Assembly: GCA_028284565.1 (NCBI GenBank)
Contig: JANQRM010000651.1
Span: 1 to 5,455 of the forward strand
DNA from: Anaerolineae bacterium
GTDB lineage: Bacteria; Chloroflexota; Anaerolineae; Aggregatilineales; Phototrophicaceae
Length of the DNA stretch: 5,455 nucleotides
Direction: 5' to 3'
How positions within the stretch are numbered: the stretch's first letter is position 1; every line of letters begins with the position of its first letter. Under the pieces are notes generated by a model. That model was not told where the DNA came from. It was given only the letters and a program-made list of their open reading frames with translations, and made no database searches. Both the position numbers and the translations under genes were made by a program. This document shows positions 1-4,581 of this stretch, one piece after another.

Positions 1-1
1 C

Positions 2-187
2 AAAGACTTTTTAGAGGCAGGCAAATCCCGCTTAGCTGGAGATACAAAACGTGAGGCAACACGAGAAGATGTTGCGGATCTTCACGCGGAGAATGACCAG
101 TTGAAGCAAGTGGTAGCCGAGTTAGTGCTGAAGAATCGGGTGCTGAAAAAAAGTCTGACCGGCTTGGAGAGCGAGTGGGACGTATGA
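2..187 (+). CDS. IS3-family transposase OrfA, C-terminal part (5' end outside window)
   Basis: The open frame enters from the left edge and stops at TGA 185-187, leaving 61 codons. The visible part begins KDFLEAGKSRLAG and contains a regular leucine zipper, with leucines at residues 27, 34, 41, 48 and 55 of the fragment. Around them runs an ENDQLKQVVAELVLKN pattern typical of the end of IS3-family OrfA. In this family OrfA supplies the N-terminal helix-turn-helix that binds the IS ends (outside the window here), and the zipper mediates multimerisation of OrfA and the OrfAB fusion. The stop overlaps the likely OrfB start as ATGA at 184-187, and a run of seven A residues lies 32 bases upstream of the stop. 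The frame is intact as far as visible. Confidence 0.85.
   Translation, partial: KDFLEAGKSRLAGDTKREATREDVADLHAENDQLKQVVAELVLKNRVLKKSLTGLESEWDV
146..153 (+). other. Candidate -1 frameshift site (A7G) between OrfA and OrfB
   Basis: Seven A residues followed by G occupy 146-153. The OrfA frame reads AAA AAA AGT here. OrfB lies in the -1 frame, which is open from the TGA at 94-96 up to the OrfB start, so slippage here would produce an OrfAB fusion. IS3-family elements commonly make the active transposase this way. The phasing is not the ideal A AAA AAG heptamer, because the base before the first in-frame AAA is G. Slippage would therefore rest mainly on the second AAA codon. Coupled initiation at the ATGA overlap (184-187) is the alternative. 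Confidence 0.4.
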
Positions 188-1176
188 GTCGTTATTCCCA
201 AGCTGAGAAACTGGAAATCATTCGTTTGGTGGAAGACTCCGAGCTGTCTGTCAAACAAACCTTACAAGAACTGGATGTGCCGCGCAGCACCTTTTACGAC
301 TGGTATCGACGCTATCGGGTCGAGGGACCGGATGGGCTGGCAGATCGTCACCCTCAACGTCGTCAATTCTGGAATAAGATCCCGCAACAGGTGCGTGAGC
401 ATGTCGTTGATGTTGCGCTGGAGCATACCGAGAAATCACCCCGTCAACTGGCCTGGTATATTACCGATACTGAGGGCTATTTCATCAGTGAATCCAGTGT
501 CTATCGCATTTTGAAGGGTTATGACCTGGTCACCAGTCCCGCCTTTGAACTCGTGACAGCGAAAGATGAATTTGAGCACAAAACCAAACGGGTCAATGAG
601 ATGTGGCAGACGGACTTCACCCAGTTCAAAGTCATTGATTGGGGCTATTACTATCTGTGTACGATATTGGACGATTATTCACGCTATATTCTTGCCTGGC
701 GACTGGCTCCCACCATGGGCAGCTCCGATATCGAAGAAACCCTCAAACTGGCAATGGCAAAGACACAACTCACCCATATCAAAGTCAAACATCGCCCCCA
801 TCTGTTGTCAGATAACGGCTCGGCTTTTATCTCCGATGCATTGAAACAATTCTTGAAAACTTACCAAATGGATCATGTACGGGGTGCGCCTTACCATCCG
901 CAGACACAGGGCAAAATCGAACGCTATCACCGCTTAATGAAGTCCATTGTCAAGTTGGACAACTACTATGCCCCAGGGCAATTGGAACAAGTCATCGCTG
1001 ACTTTGTCGATTACTACAACACCCAACGCTATCATGAATCACTAGAAAATGTTACACCGGCTGATGTCTATTACGGACGACAGCAACAGATTCTCACACA
1101 ACGACAACTCATTAAGCAACAAACCTTACAACAGCGTCGAAAACACTACTTGCAACAAGTCGCTGGGATGAGGTAA
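184..1176 (+). CDS. IS3-family transposase OrfB (DDE integrase)
   Basis: This is the catalytic subunit that cuts and joins IS ends. Numbered from ATG 184, the 330-residue protein has an N-terminal helix-turn-helix (about 5-50, ending PRSTFYDWYRRY), a second HTH_21-like region (about 65-112), and an rve integrase core (about 135-300). The triad is D144 in WQTDF, D210 in LLSDNGS and E246 in QGKIERYH. The second Asp and the Glu have 35 residues between them, and K253 follows the Glu by seven, the classic IS3 signature. The C-terminal YNTQRYHESLENVTPADVY motif is also typical. ATG 184 is preferred because it overlaps the OrfA stop as ATGA; GTG 175 is an in-frame alternative, and a frameshifted OrfAB fusion is also possible. 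The gene ends in TAA and appears intact, so the IS may be active. Confidence 0.93.
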   Translation: MSRYSQAEKLEIIRLVEDSELSVKQTLQELDVPRSTFYDWYRRYRVEGPDGLADRHPQRRQFWNKIPQQVREHVVDVALEHTEKSPRQLAWYITDTEGYFISESSVYRILKGYDLVTSPAFELVTAKDEFEHKTKRVNEMWQTDFTQFKVIDWGYYYLCTILDDYSRYILAWRLAPTMGSSDIEETLKLAMAKTQLTHIKVKHRPHLLSDNGSAFISDALKQFLKTYQMDHVRGAPYHPQTQGKIERYHRLMKSIVKLDNYYAPGQLEQVIADFVDYYNTQRYHESLENVTPADVYYGRQQQILTQRQLIKQQTLQQRRKHYLQQVAGMR

Positions 1177-1249
1177 AAATATAAGCATTGTCTCCTTTAT
1201 TTCCACACCACTTCTGTCCGAAAGTATTCGACGACTTACAATCGGAAAT

Positions 1250-1774
1250 TTGTATTCTGCTCTAGAGGATAAACATAAAATGCTGACATACTATGATAAA
1301 GCTCTAGCGGAATTCAATAGAGCCCTGTCATTTGAACCTGAAAATGCGGATGTACTTTTAAAGCGTGGCAACGTATATCGCAGCATTAACAGAGATAAAG
1401 ACGCTTTACTAGACTATGACAAAGTGATTTCGCTAACACAATCAAGTGGTGAAGCATATAATAATCGGGGTAATCTTCACAGTGATCATGGTCGATTAAG
1501 GGAAGCAATCGTTGACTATACAAGGGCAATTGAACTCAACCCAGATCATGCTCGATATTACTTCCATCGTGGGCTAGCGTATGATCAACAACAAAACGAT
1601 ATTAAGGCGCTTCGTGATTTTGACAAAGCTTCTGTTCTTGATCCAACATGGGATGAAGCCCATTACAATAAAGGAGCATCTCTGGCAAATCTTGGTCGTT
1701 TTCAGGAAGCCTTACTCGCGTTCGAGCGTTCAGGTGAGTTTGGTTTTGAACAAGGCATACAATCTGCGCAATAG
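1250..1774 (+). CDS. Tetratricopeptide (TPR) repeat protein fragment, N-terminal side of the amber codon
   Basis: The frame could be translated on its own from TTG 1250, or more convincingly from ATG 1280, which has GAGG (1265-1268) 11 bases upstream. TPR units of 34 residues are visible, with the usual glycine/tyrosine and alanine positions and proline or aspartate at the turn: a partial unit ending NRALSFEPEN, then units beginning LLKRGNVY, YNNRGNLH, YYFHRGLAY and AHYNKGASL. There is no signal peptide or membrane segment, so a cytoplasmic protein-protein interaction role is expected. Base use is AT-rich compared with the transposase. The frame stays open upstream into the IS, which suggests a truncated gene rather than a small native one. 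It ends at TAG 1772-1774, after which the same frame continues. Confidence 0.65.
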   Translation: MYSALEDKHKMLTYYDKALAEFNRALSFEPENADVLLKRGNVYRSINRDKDALLDYDKVISLTQSSGEAYNNRGNLHSDHGRLREAIVDYTRAIELNPDHARYYFHRGLAYDQQQNDIKALRDFDKASVLDPTWDEAHYNKGASLANLGRFQEALLAFERSGEFGFEQGIQSAQ

Positions 1775-2020
1775 GTGAGGCAAATGCTAGGTATGCCGAA
1801 TCCAAACCAACTGCTCAATGATCCACAAGCGGCGTTTGATGCATTTCAGCAGACAAAATCTCTCGATGATATGCGGGCTACCGTTAAGAAGTTCCCTATC
1901 CTCAAACAGATGGTTCCCACCATTGAAAATACTATAAATGAGCAAGTTCCACAGATACTAAAACCACTCTTTGAGAGACCTCTAGATAATCATCGGAGAA
2001 GGAGGCTAATCCAATTTTAA
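1775..2020 (+). CDS. C-terminal piece of the TPR protein after the in-frame TAG
   Basis: This stretch directly follows the amber codon in the same frame (82 codons including the stop). It could be made separately from GTG 1775, ATG 1784 or ATG 1793. The sequence GGTGAGG at 1774-1780 is a good ribosome binding site, with 12 bases before ATG 1793. Residues from AAFDAFQQTKSLDDMRATV to PQILKPLFE resemble a helical tail found after TPR arrays in some bacterial proteins. This comparison is from memory. No enzyme motif is present. The final LDNHRRRRLIQF is unlike that tail and may be out of the ancestral frame. It is more likely part of the split gene than an independent one. Confidence 0.45.
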   Translation: MRQMLGMPNPNQLLNDPQAAFDAFQQTKSLDDMRATVKKFPILKQMVPTIENTINEQVPQILKPLFERPLDNHRRRRLIQF

Positions 2021-2099
2021 AACGTACTTTCGACTTCTTATCTAGCTTCCACCCTAGATTCGTACTCTTGGCAATTTCTTTATCCTTTTGGGAAGGGTG

Positions 2100-2142
2100 A
2101 CCAAACAAAGAGCAACTGACACCTCCAATTTTCCTGTTTGGT
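2100..2142. repeat. 8-bp inverted repeat, possible hairpin
   Basis: ACCAAACA at 2100-2107 pairs exactly with TGTTTGGT at 2135-2142 across a 27-base loop. An isolated 8-bp match at this spacing can arise by chance. It is listed because a second one follows 17 bases later. Confidence 0.4.
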
Positions 2143-2158
2143 ATATGTTATCAAATAG

Positions 2159-2200
2159 GTGTTGGGTTGGGATTCCGTCTTTGGTAGGGAAGCCCAACAC
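2159..2200. repeat. Inverted repeat GTGTTGGG / CCCAACAC, possible dispersed element
   Basis: GTGTTGGG (2159-2166) pairs exactly with CCCAACAC (2193-2200) across a 26-base loop, and one bulged G would let the stem extend by about two pairs. Arms of the GTTGGG / CCCAAC type recur in dispersed intergenic hairpins of some filamentous bacteria, from memory. It is not followed by a T-run, so it does not look like an intrinsic terminator. Confidence 0.45.
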
Positions 2201-2221
2201 TATATGACACAAAATGGAGGA

Positions 2222-2237
2222 GGCTGTTGAAAAAGTC
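2222..2237. mobile_element. IS-terminus-like sequence, possible solo end
   Basis: GGCTGTTGAAAAAGTC at 2222-2237 resembles terminal inverted repeats of several IS groups, recalled from memory and not checked. No matching inverted copy and no transposase for it are visible in the window. If real it is a remnant or a MITE end, with the element body probably on the 3' side (about 2222-2345). Confidence 0.25.
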
Positions 2238-2295
2238 AGAACACACTTCACAGGATAAATAACTGTGGCTCAAAAATCTCTATTCTGAGCGTTTT

Positions 2296-2320
2296 GTGGT
2301 ATTGATAATATCAATTTCAC
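2296..2320. promoter_or_regulatory. AT-rich near-palindrome, possible operator
   Basis: ATTGATA (2301-2307) and TATCAAT (2309-2315) are perfect inverted arms around one base. GTG at 2296-2298 and CAC at 2318-2320 extend the symmetry after one mismatch and one G:T pair. The size suits a dimeric repressor site, but it lies 40 bases past the 3' end of the methyltransferase gene with no start codon nearby. Neither strand has a T-run after it, so a terminator is unlikely. Confidence 0.3.
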
Positions 2321-2359
2321 TTTAACTGACATTTTGCCATAGTATAAATGATCAGGTTG

Positions 2360-3169
2360 TTAGAATGCTCGCGCCACAAACAAGCCAAGCTCTTTAGTGA
2401 TATGAATGGCACCACTGACATCTATCTCTCTCTGGACAAAGGCAATGAATTCATCTAATTGTTTGCCAACTAGAACTTTACTAGTGTCGCCTATTGATAG
2501 AACATAATCAACAAAAGGTTGAGGTTCTGTCACGATCAATCCATCCGGACGACGGTGCAGAGTAACTTCAGCAAAAAATGGTTTGATCTGTGATGCTCCA
2601 TTTTCCAGTGAAAAAGTCCTATCAGTATCTTGACCCCAGATAACCATTTCGGGTGCAAAACGATATATGCTCTGATGCAGTTCCTGCATATGCTTTTCAC
2701 CAACGGTCGCTGCATAGAGTTGTCCGCCAGGCTTAAGTACACGACTGATTTCACCTAATGCAGTTGGGCGATCTGGCACATGATAAAGCATCGAATTGGC
2801 AAATACTGCATCAAACATGTTATCCTCAAAGGGAATAGTTTGAGCATCGACTTCAAGGTAACTATAACGTTTGCTGTCTTCACCTAAATGAGCTTGGGTA
2901 GCATTTAACATTCCAGACGACAAATCTGTGAGCATCACCTGCCAGCCTGATGGAATGCGCTTTCGGTTGAGAAACCAGAAATCACCGCGACCACAACCCA
3001 ATTCTAAAATATGACTGGTTGAAGGAATGTCAATCTGATCAAAAAGCCATTGATACCAAGGATAAGAATTACTGCTAAAACGCTCATGTAGACGAGTACG
3101 CGCTTCAAGATTGGCTGCACTACGATACTGCTCACTCTTTAGATAGTCGGGGTTGGAGAAATTCGACAT
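2360..3169 (-). CDS. Class I SAM-dependent methyltransferase (Methyltransf_11 type)
   Basis: This 269-residue cytoplasmic protein should transfer a methyl group from S-adenosylmethionine; the acceptor cannot be told. The Rossmann core spans about residues 50-155: motif I ILELGCGRGD (54-63), an acidic residue at the end of beta-2 (D82 in VMLTDLS), the motif around D108 in LEVDAQTIPF, FDAVFANSMLYHV (119-131), and the post-III loop RVLKPGGQLY (143-152). The C-terminal 110 residues form a family-specific cap without a recognised motif. Length is normal and the frame is intact, ending in TAA. The start at 3169 is supported by GGGTGAGG (3180-3187, minus strand) 10 bases upstream. The recombinase gene ends 129 bases upstream on the same strand; the two could share a transcript, but the gap is long enough for a separate promoter. 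Confidence 0.88.
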   Translation of the reverse strand: MSNFSNPDYLKSEQYRSAANLEARTRLHERFSSNSYPWYQWLFDQIDIPSTSHILELGCGRGDFWFLNRKRIPSGWQVMLTDLSSGMLNATQAHLGEDSKRYSYLEVDAQTIPFEDNMFDAVFANSMLYHVPDRPTALGEISRVLKPGGQLYAATVGEKHMQELHQSIYRFAPEMVIWGQDTDRTFSLENGASQIKPFFAEVTLHRRPDGLIVTEPQPFVDYVLSIGDTSKVLVGKQLDEFIAFVQREIDVSGAIHITKELGLFVARAF

Positions 3170-3179
3170 GTATATTGTA

Positions 3180-3187
3180 CCTCACCC
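3180..3187 (-). promoter_or_regulatory. Ribosome binding site of the methyltransferase gene
   Basis: On the minus strand the sequence is GGGTGAGG, ending 10 bases before ATG 3169. It is the best Shine-Dalgarno match in the window and fixes the start of the methyltransferase. Confidence 0.6.
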
Positions 3188-3298
3188 TACGATAGTCAGG
3201 TTTACTCTTTAGATATTTTACACGTAACTTCAGACAATCCTCATAAGATTCCTATTTGGAAGCATTGAATTCATTTGCTTGACAGGTACTACTCGAAT

Positions 3299-3904
3299 TT
3301 AGCGCAAATTATGTTTTTTCAGCCATCGACTGAAATTAGCTTCTGTTGTTTCATATCTTTGGGCGATAAACTTCTGTGTTGAACCATTAGCAAGCAGAGC
3401 TTCGATTTCTGGACGAAATTTATCTAACTTGCTCTTGCCAACGCCCTTAGGTCTCCCTAGCTTCACACCAGCTTTTTTCTTCGCAAGTAGAGCTTCTTTC
3501 GTACGTTGGCTGATTAAATCACGCTCGATCTCAGAAGCCATTGAAAACGCCATTGCAATAATCTTGGATTGAATAGAGTTATCCAGTTGCCAGTTACCCT
3601 TTACCGAATAAATATTGATCTCTTTTTGGGAGGCAATAGAGAGAATTTCCATACATTCAAGCATTGAGCGGCCCAAACGAGATAGCTCACTGACAAGCAA
3701 CGTATCTCCTGCTTGAAGCTGGTCTAGTATCTCAGCAATTTTTCGCTTCTTCCACGAAACCCGACCAGATGCAGTTTCTTCGATCCATTCGACTCGTCCC
3801 AAGCCTTTATCATTAGCTAAGTGCAGAATATCAGCTTTATTCTTTTCAATGTCTTGATCGGTTGTTGAAACCCGTAAATAGGCGATGGTGCGAGGCTGAT
3901 TCAT
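3299..3904 (-). CDS. Serine site-specific recombinase (resolvase/invertase, Mpi-like)
   Basis: This 201-residue enzyme cuts and rejoins DNA through a serine-DNA intermediate and would act as a resolvase or DNA invertase. The catalytic domain (about 5-145) shows AYLRVSTTDQD with R11 and nucleophile S13, then SELSRLGRS with R76 and R79, matching the catalytic arginines of gamma-delta resolvase. The E-helix segment ASEIERDLISQRTKEAL (123-139) follows. A GRPKG linker (150-154) leads to a C-terminal helix-turn-helix (about 157-201, STQKFIAQRYETTEANFSRWL). The KGNWQLD and GRPKGVGKSKLD segments resemble Mpi-type recombinases. Length is normal for the small serine recombinases and all key residues are present. 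It ends in TAA. There is no strong ribosome site before ATG 3904 (only AAGG, 16 bases away). The intergenic region upstream carries inverted and direct repeats that may be its target or operator. Confidence 0.93.
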   Translation of the reverse strand: MNQPRTIAYLRVSTTDQDIEKNKADILHLANDKGLGRVEWIEETASGRVSWKKRKIAEILDQLQAGDTLLVSELSRLGRSMLECMEILSIASQKEINIYSVKGNWQLDNSIQSKIIAMAFSMASEIERDLISQRTKEALLAKKKAGVKLGRPKGVGKSKLDKFRPEIEALLANGSTQKFIAQRYETTEANFSRWLKKHNLR

Positions 3905-3952
3905 TTGAATTAACTGAAAGCCTTGTTTTGTATAATTATTCTTGTCATCATA

Positions 3953-3969
3953 TCAGTGACTTTCAGTGA
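3953..3969. repeat. Tandem heptamers TCAGTGA, one helical turn apart
   Basis: TCAGTGA occurs at 3953-3959 and 3963-3969, starting 10 bases apart, so both would face the same side of the helix. Each heptamer is itself a TCA/TGA dyad. They lie 49-65 bases upstream of the recombinase start, where an operator would be expected. Confidence 0.35.
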
Positions 3970-4006
3970 AGTATAGTTGTCGAATAATCGATCTTTTTCC
4001 GATAAG

Positions 4007-4043
4007 ATGCAAAGAAATTGTCACTTTAGCAATTTCCTTGCAT
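4007..4043. repeat. 14-bp inverted repeat, 9-bp spacer
   Basis: ATGCAAAGAAATTG (4007-4020) and CAATTTCCTTGCAT (4030-4043) pair at 13 of 14 positions, with one A/C mismatch at 4013/4037, around TCACTTTAG. This is the strongest dyad in the window. No T-run follows on either strand, and both flanking genes point away, so it is not a terminator. It may be a recombinase subsite, since resolvase sites upstream of the gene include spaced inverted motifs, or an operator. Confidence 0.6.
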
Positions 4044-4047
4044 ACTA

Positions 4048-4098
4048 TGAGTAAATCTAATCGACCCATATTTTGCGTCATTTGAGTAGATTTAATGG
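4048..4098. repeat. Imperfect 16-bp direct repeat, 35 bp apart
   Basis: TGAGTAAATCTAATCG (4048-4063) and TGAGTAGATTTAATGG (4083-4098) match at 13 of 16 positions. In addition, CGACC at 4062-4066 is inverted as GGTCG at 4097-4101. They lie directly beside the 14-bp dyad and upstream of the acetyltransferase. Confidence 0.35.
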
Positions 4099-4182
4099 TC
4101 GTTATTTTTATGAGCCTGCTTTTAATATGTTTTAACCATGTGATTTTCGTTTTCGAGAGAGACACAAAGGATATATGCTATT

Positions 4183-4581
4183 ATGGAATTTATTGAACCC
4201 CGAGACCTAGGTGGTGGTCTTACCTTGCGCCATGCAATTCCTTCCGATGCAACAACATTGCATCGATTCAATGCAGGAACTCACTATGAAACTCTGGGGC
4301 AGAGTGTAGAGCAGATGGTGGCTGGACAATACCCGAATATTGATGCGAGTGACTTTCTTTTGGTTGAAGATGTCAATGAAAACAAGATCGTAGCATCGGG
4401 TAGCATTCTGAGTCACACTTTTCAGTATGCCAATGTTTCATTTGAGGTTGGTTACTTGGAAAATATCGGAACAGACCCAGCTTATAGGCGACGCGGGTTG
4501 ATGCGAACGATTATTGAAGCGTTGCACGAAGTTAGTAACGCCAAAAATCAACTAGTGCAGATGGTTGGAGGTGTTCGCTAG
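4183..4581 (+). CDS. GNAT N-acetyltransferase, N-terminal portion up to the amber codon
   Basis: If TAG 4579-4581 is read as a stop, a 132-residue product results. It contains most of the first GNAT fold: the N-terminal strand LTLRHAIPSD, the beta-4 region FEVGYLENIGTDPAYRRRG, and the pyrophosphate loop RRRGLM (102-107) followed by the helix RTIIEALHEV. It ends just before the last strand of the fold (FYRSFGYEYAL), so the truncated product probably could not fold or act normally. AAAGGA at 4166-4171 supports the ATG 4183 start. No in-frame ATG follows the TAG until codon 319 (5137-5139), so the downstream part is unlikely to be re-initiated except from a TTG such as 4612. Confidence 0.6.
   Translation: MEFIEPRDLGGGLTLRHAIPSDATTLHRFNAGTHYETLGQSVEQMVAGQYPNIDASDFLLVEDVNENKIVASGSILSHTFQYANVSFEVGYLENIGTDPAYRRRGLMRTIIEALHEVSNAKNQLVQMVGGVR
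4579..4581 (+). other. In-frame TAG in the acetyltransferase frame
   Basis: The TAG sits between GGVR and FYRSFGYE. In related proteins, from memory, this position carries an aromatic residue (GGIP, then Y or W, then FYR or YYR), so TGG to TAG by a single G-to-A change is the simplest origin. The next base is T. Confidence 0.7.

Larger units (their letters stand above)
1..1240 (+). mobile_element. IS3-family insertion sequence, left part outside window
   Basis: Two overlapping frames in the IS3 arrangement are present: the end of OrfA with a leucine zipper, and a full DDE transposase OrfB in the -1 frame relative to it. The left terminal repeat lies outside the window, so inverted ends and target duplication cannot be compared. 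The right end is placed at about 1240 by inference. IS3-family elements usually end in CA, a CA stands at 1239-1240, and TPR-like coding sequence resumes at 1241. The 64 bases between the OrfB stop and 1240 contain no gene and should hold the right terminal repeat. The element call is secure; the exact end is not. Confidence 0.85.
1241..2020 (+). pseudogene. TPR-repeat protein remnant, cut 5' by the IS and split by an amber codon
   Basis: One reading frame (codons starting at 1241) runs to TAA 2018-2020, interrupted only by TAG at 1772-1774. The first codons read IGNLYSALEDKHK, which looks like the first helix of a TPR, so repeat-type coding sequence reaches the IS boundary and the original start is missing. 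About four and a half TPR units follow. After the TAG the frame continues as VRQMLGMPNPNQ and then a tail resembling the C-terminal region I recall from bacterial TPR proteins (AAFDAFQQTKSLDDMRATV, then NEQVPQILKPLFE). The last 12 residues, rich in arginine, do not fit that tail well and may follow an indel. TPR proteins are protein-binding scaffolds; the partner is unknown. The single-gene reading is inferred from frame continuity and the tail. Confidence 0.7.
2021..2359. other. Non-coding region between the TPR remnant and the methyltransferase
   Basis: These 339 bases carry no convincing gene. The upstream gene runs into the region and the methyltransferase gene ends into it, so the two are convergent, but no clear stem plus T-run terminator was found for either. 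The region holds two 8-bp inverted repeats (2100-2142 and 2159-2200), an IS-terminus-like sequence (2222-2237) and a near-palindrome (2296-2320). The mixture looks like insertion debris rather than a functional spacer. Confidence 0.6.
3905..4182. promoter_or_regulatory. Divergent intergenic region, recombinase / acetyltransferase
   Basis: The 278 bases separate two divergent genes and should contain both promoters. The region is rich in symmetric elements: ACTGAAAG (3913-3920) inverted at 3960-3967, tandem TCAGTGA at 3953-3959 and 3963-3969, a 14-bp inverted repeat at 4007-4043, and an imperfect direct repeat at 4048-4063 and 4083-4098. A TATGAT hexamer on the minus strand (3949-3954) could be the -10 of the recombinase promoter, but no good -35 was found. 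The acetyltransferase start at 4183 has AAAGGA (4166-4171) 11 bases upstream. A short open frame on the minus strand here has no recognisable features. Confidence 0.5.

Noticed and set aside
2054..2251. 65-codon open frame on the minus strand in the non-coding stretch.
   Set aside because: No family resemblance; it crosses both hairpins and the IS-end-like sequence, so it looks accidental.
3134..3215. Perfect 12-bp direct repeat ACTCTTTAGATA at 3134-3145 and 3204-3215.
   Set aside because: One 12-bp match is about what chance gives in an AT-rich window of this size, and one copy lies in methyltransferase coding sequence.
2360..3904. Methyltransferase plus recombinase as a restriction-modification or phase-variable defence system.
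   Set aside because: The methyltransferase lacks DNA-methylase catalytic motifs (such as DPPY or PCQ) and no restriction subunit is present; it looks like a small-molecule type enzyme.
3953..4165. 70-codon open frame on the minus strand between the recombinase and the acetyltransferase.
   Set aside because: Low-complexity K/T/I-rich text, no recognisable motif, and it covers the repeat-rich intergenic region.
3907..4182. A CRISPR array or phage attachment site in the repeat-rich intergenic region.
   Set aside because: There are no regularly spaced identical repeats and no tRNA or flanking core duplication.
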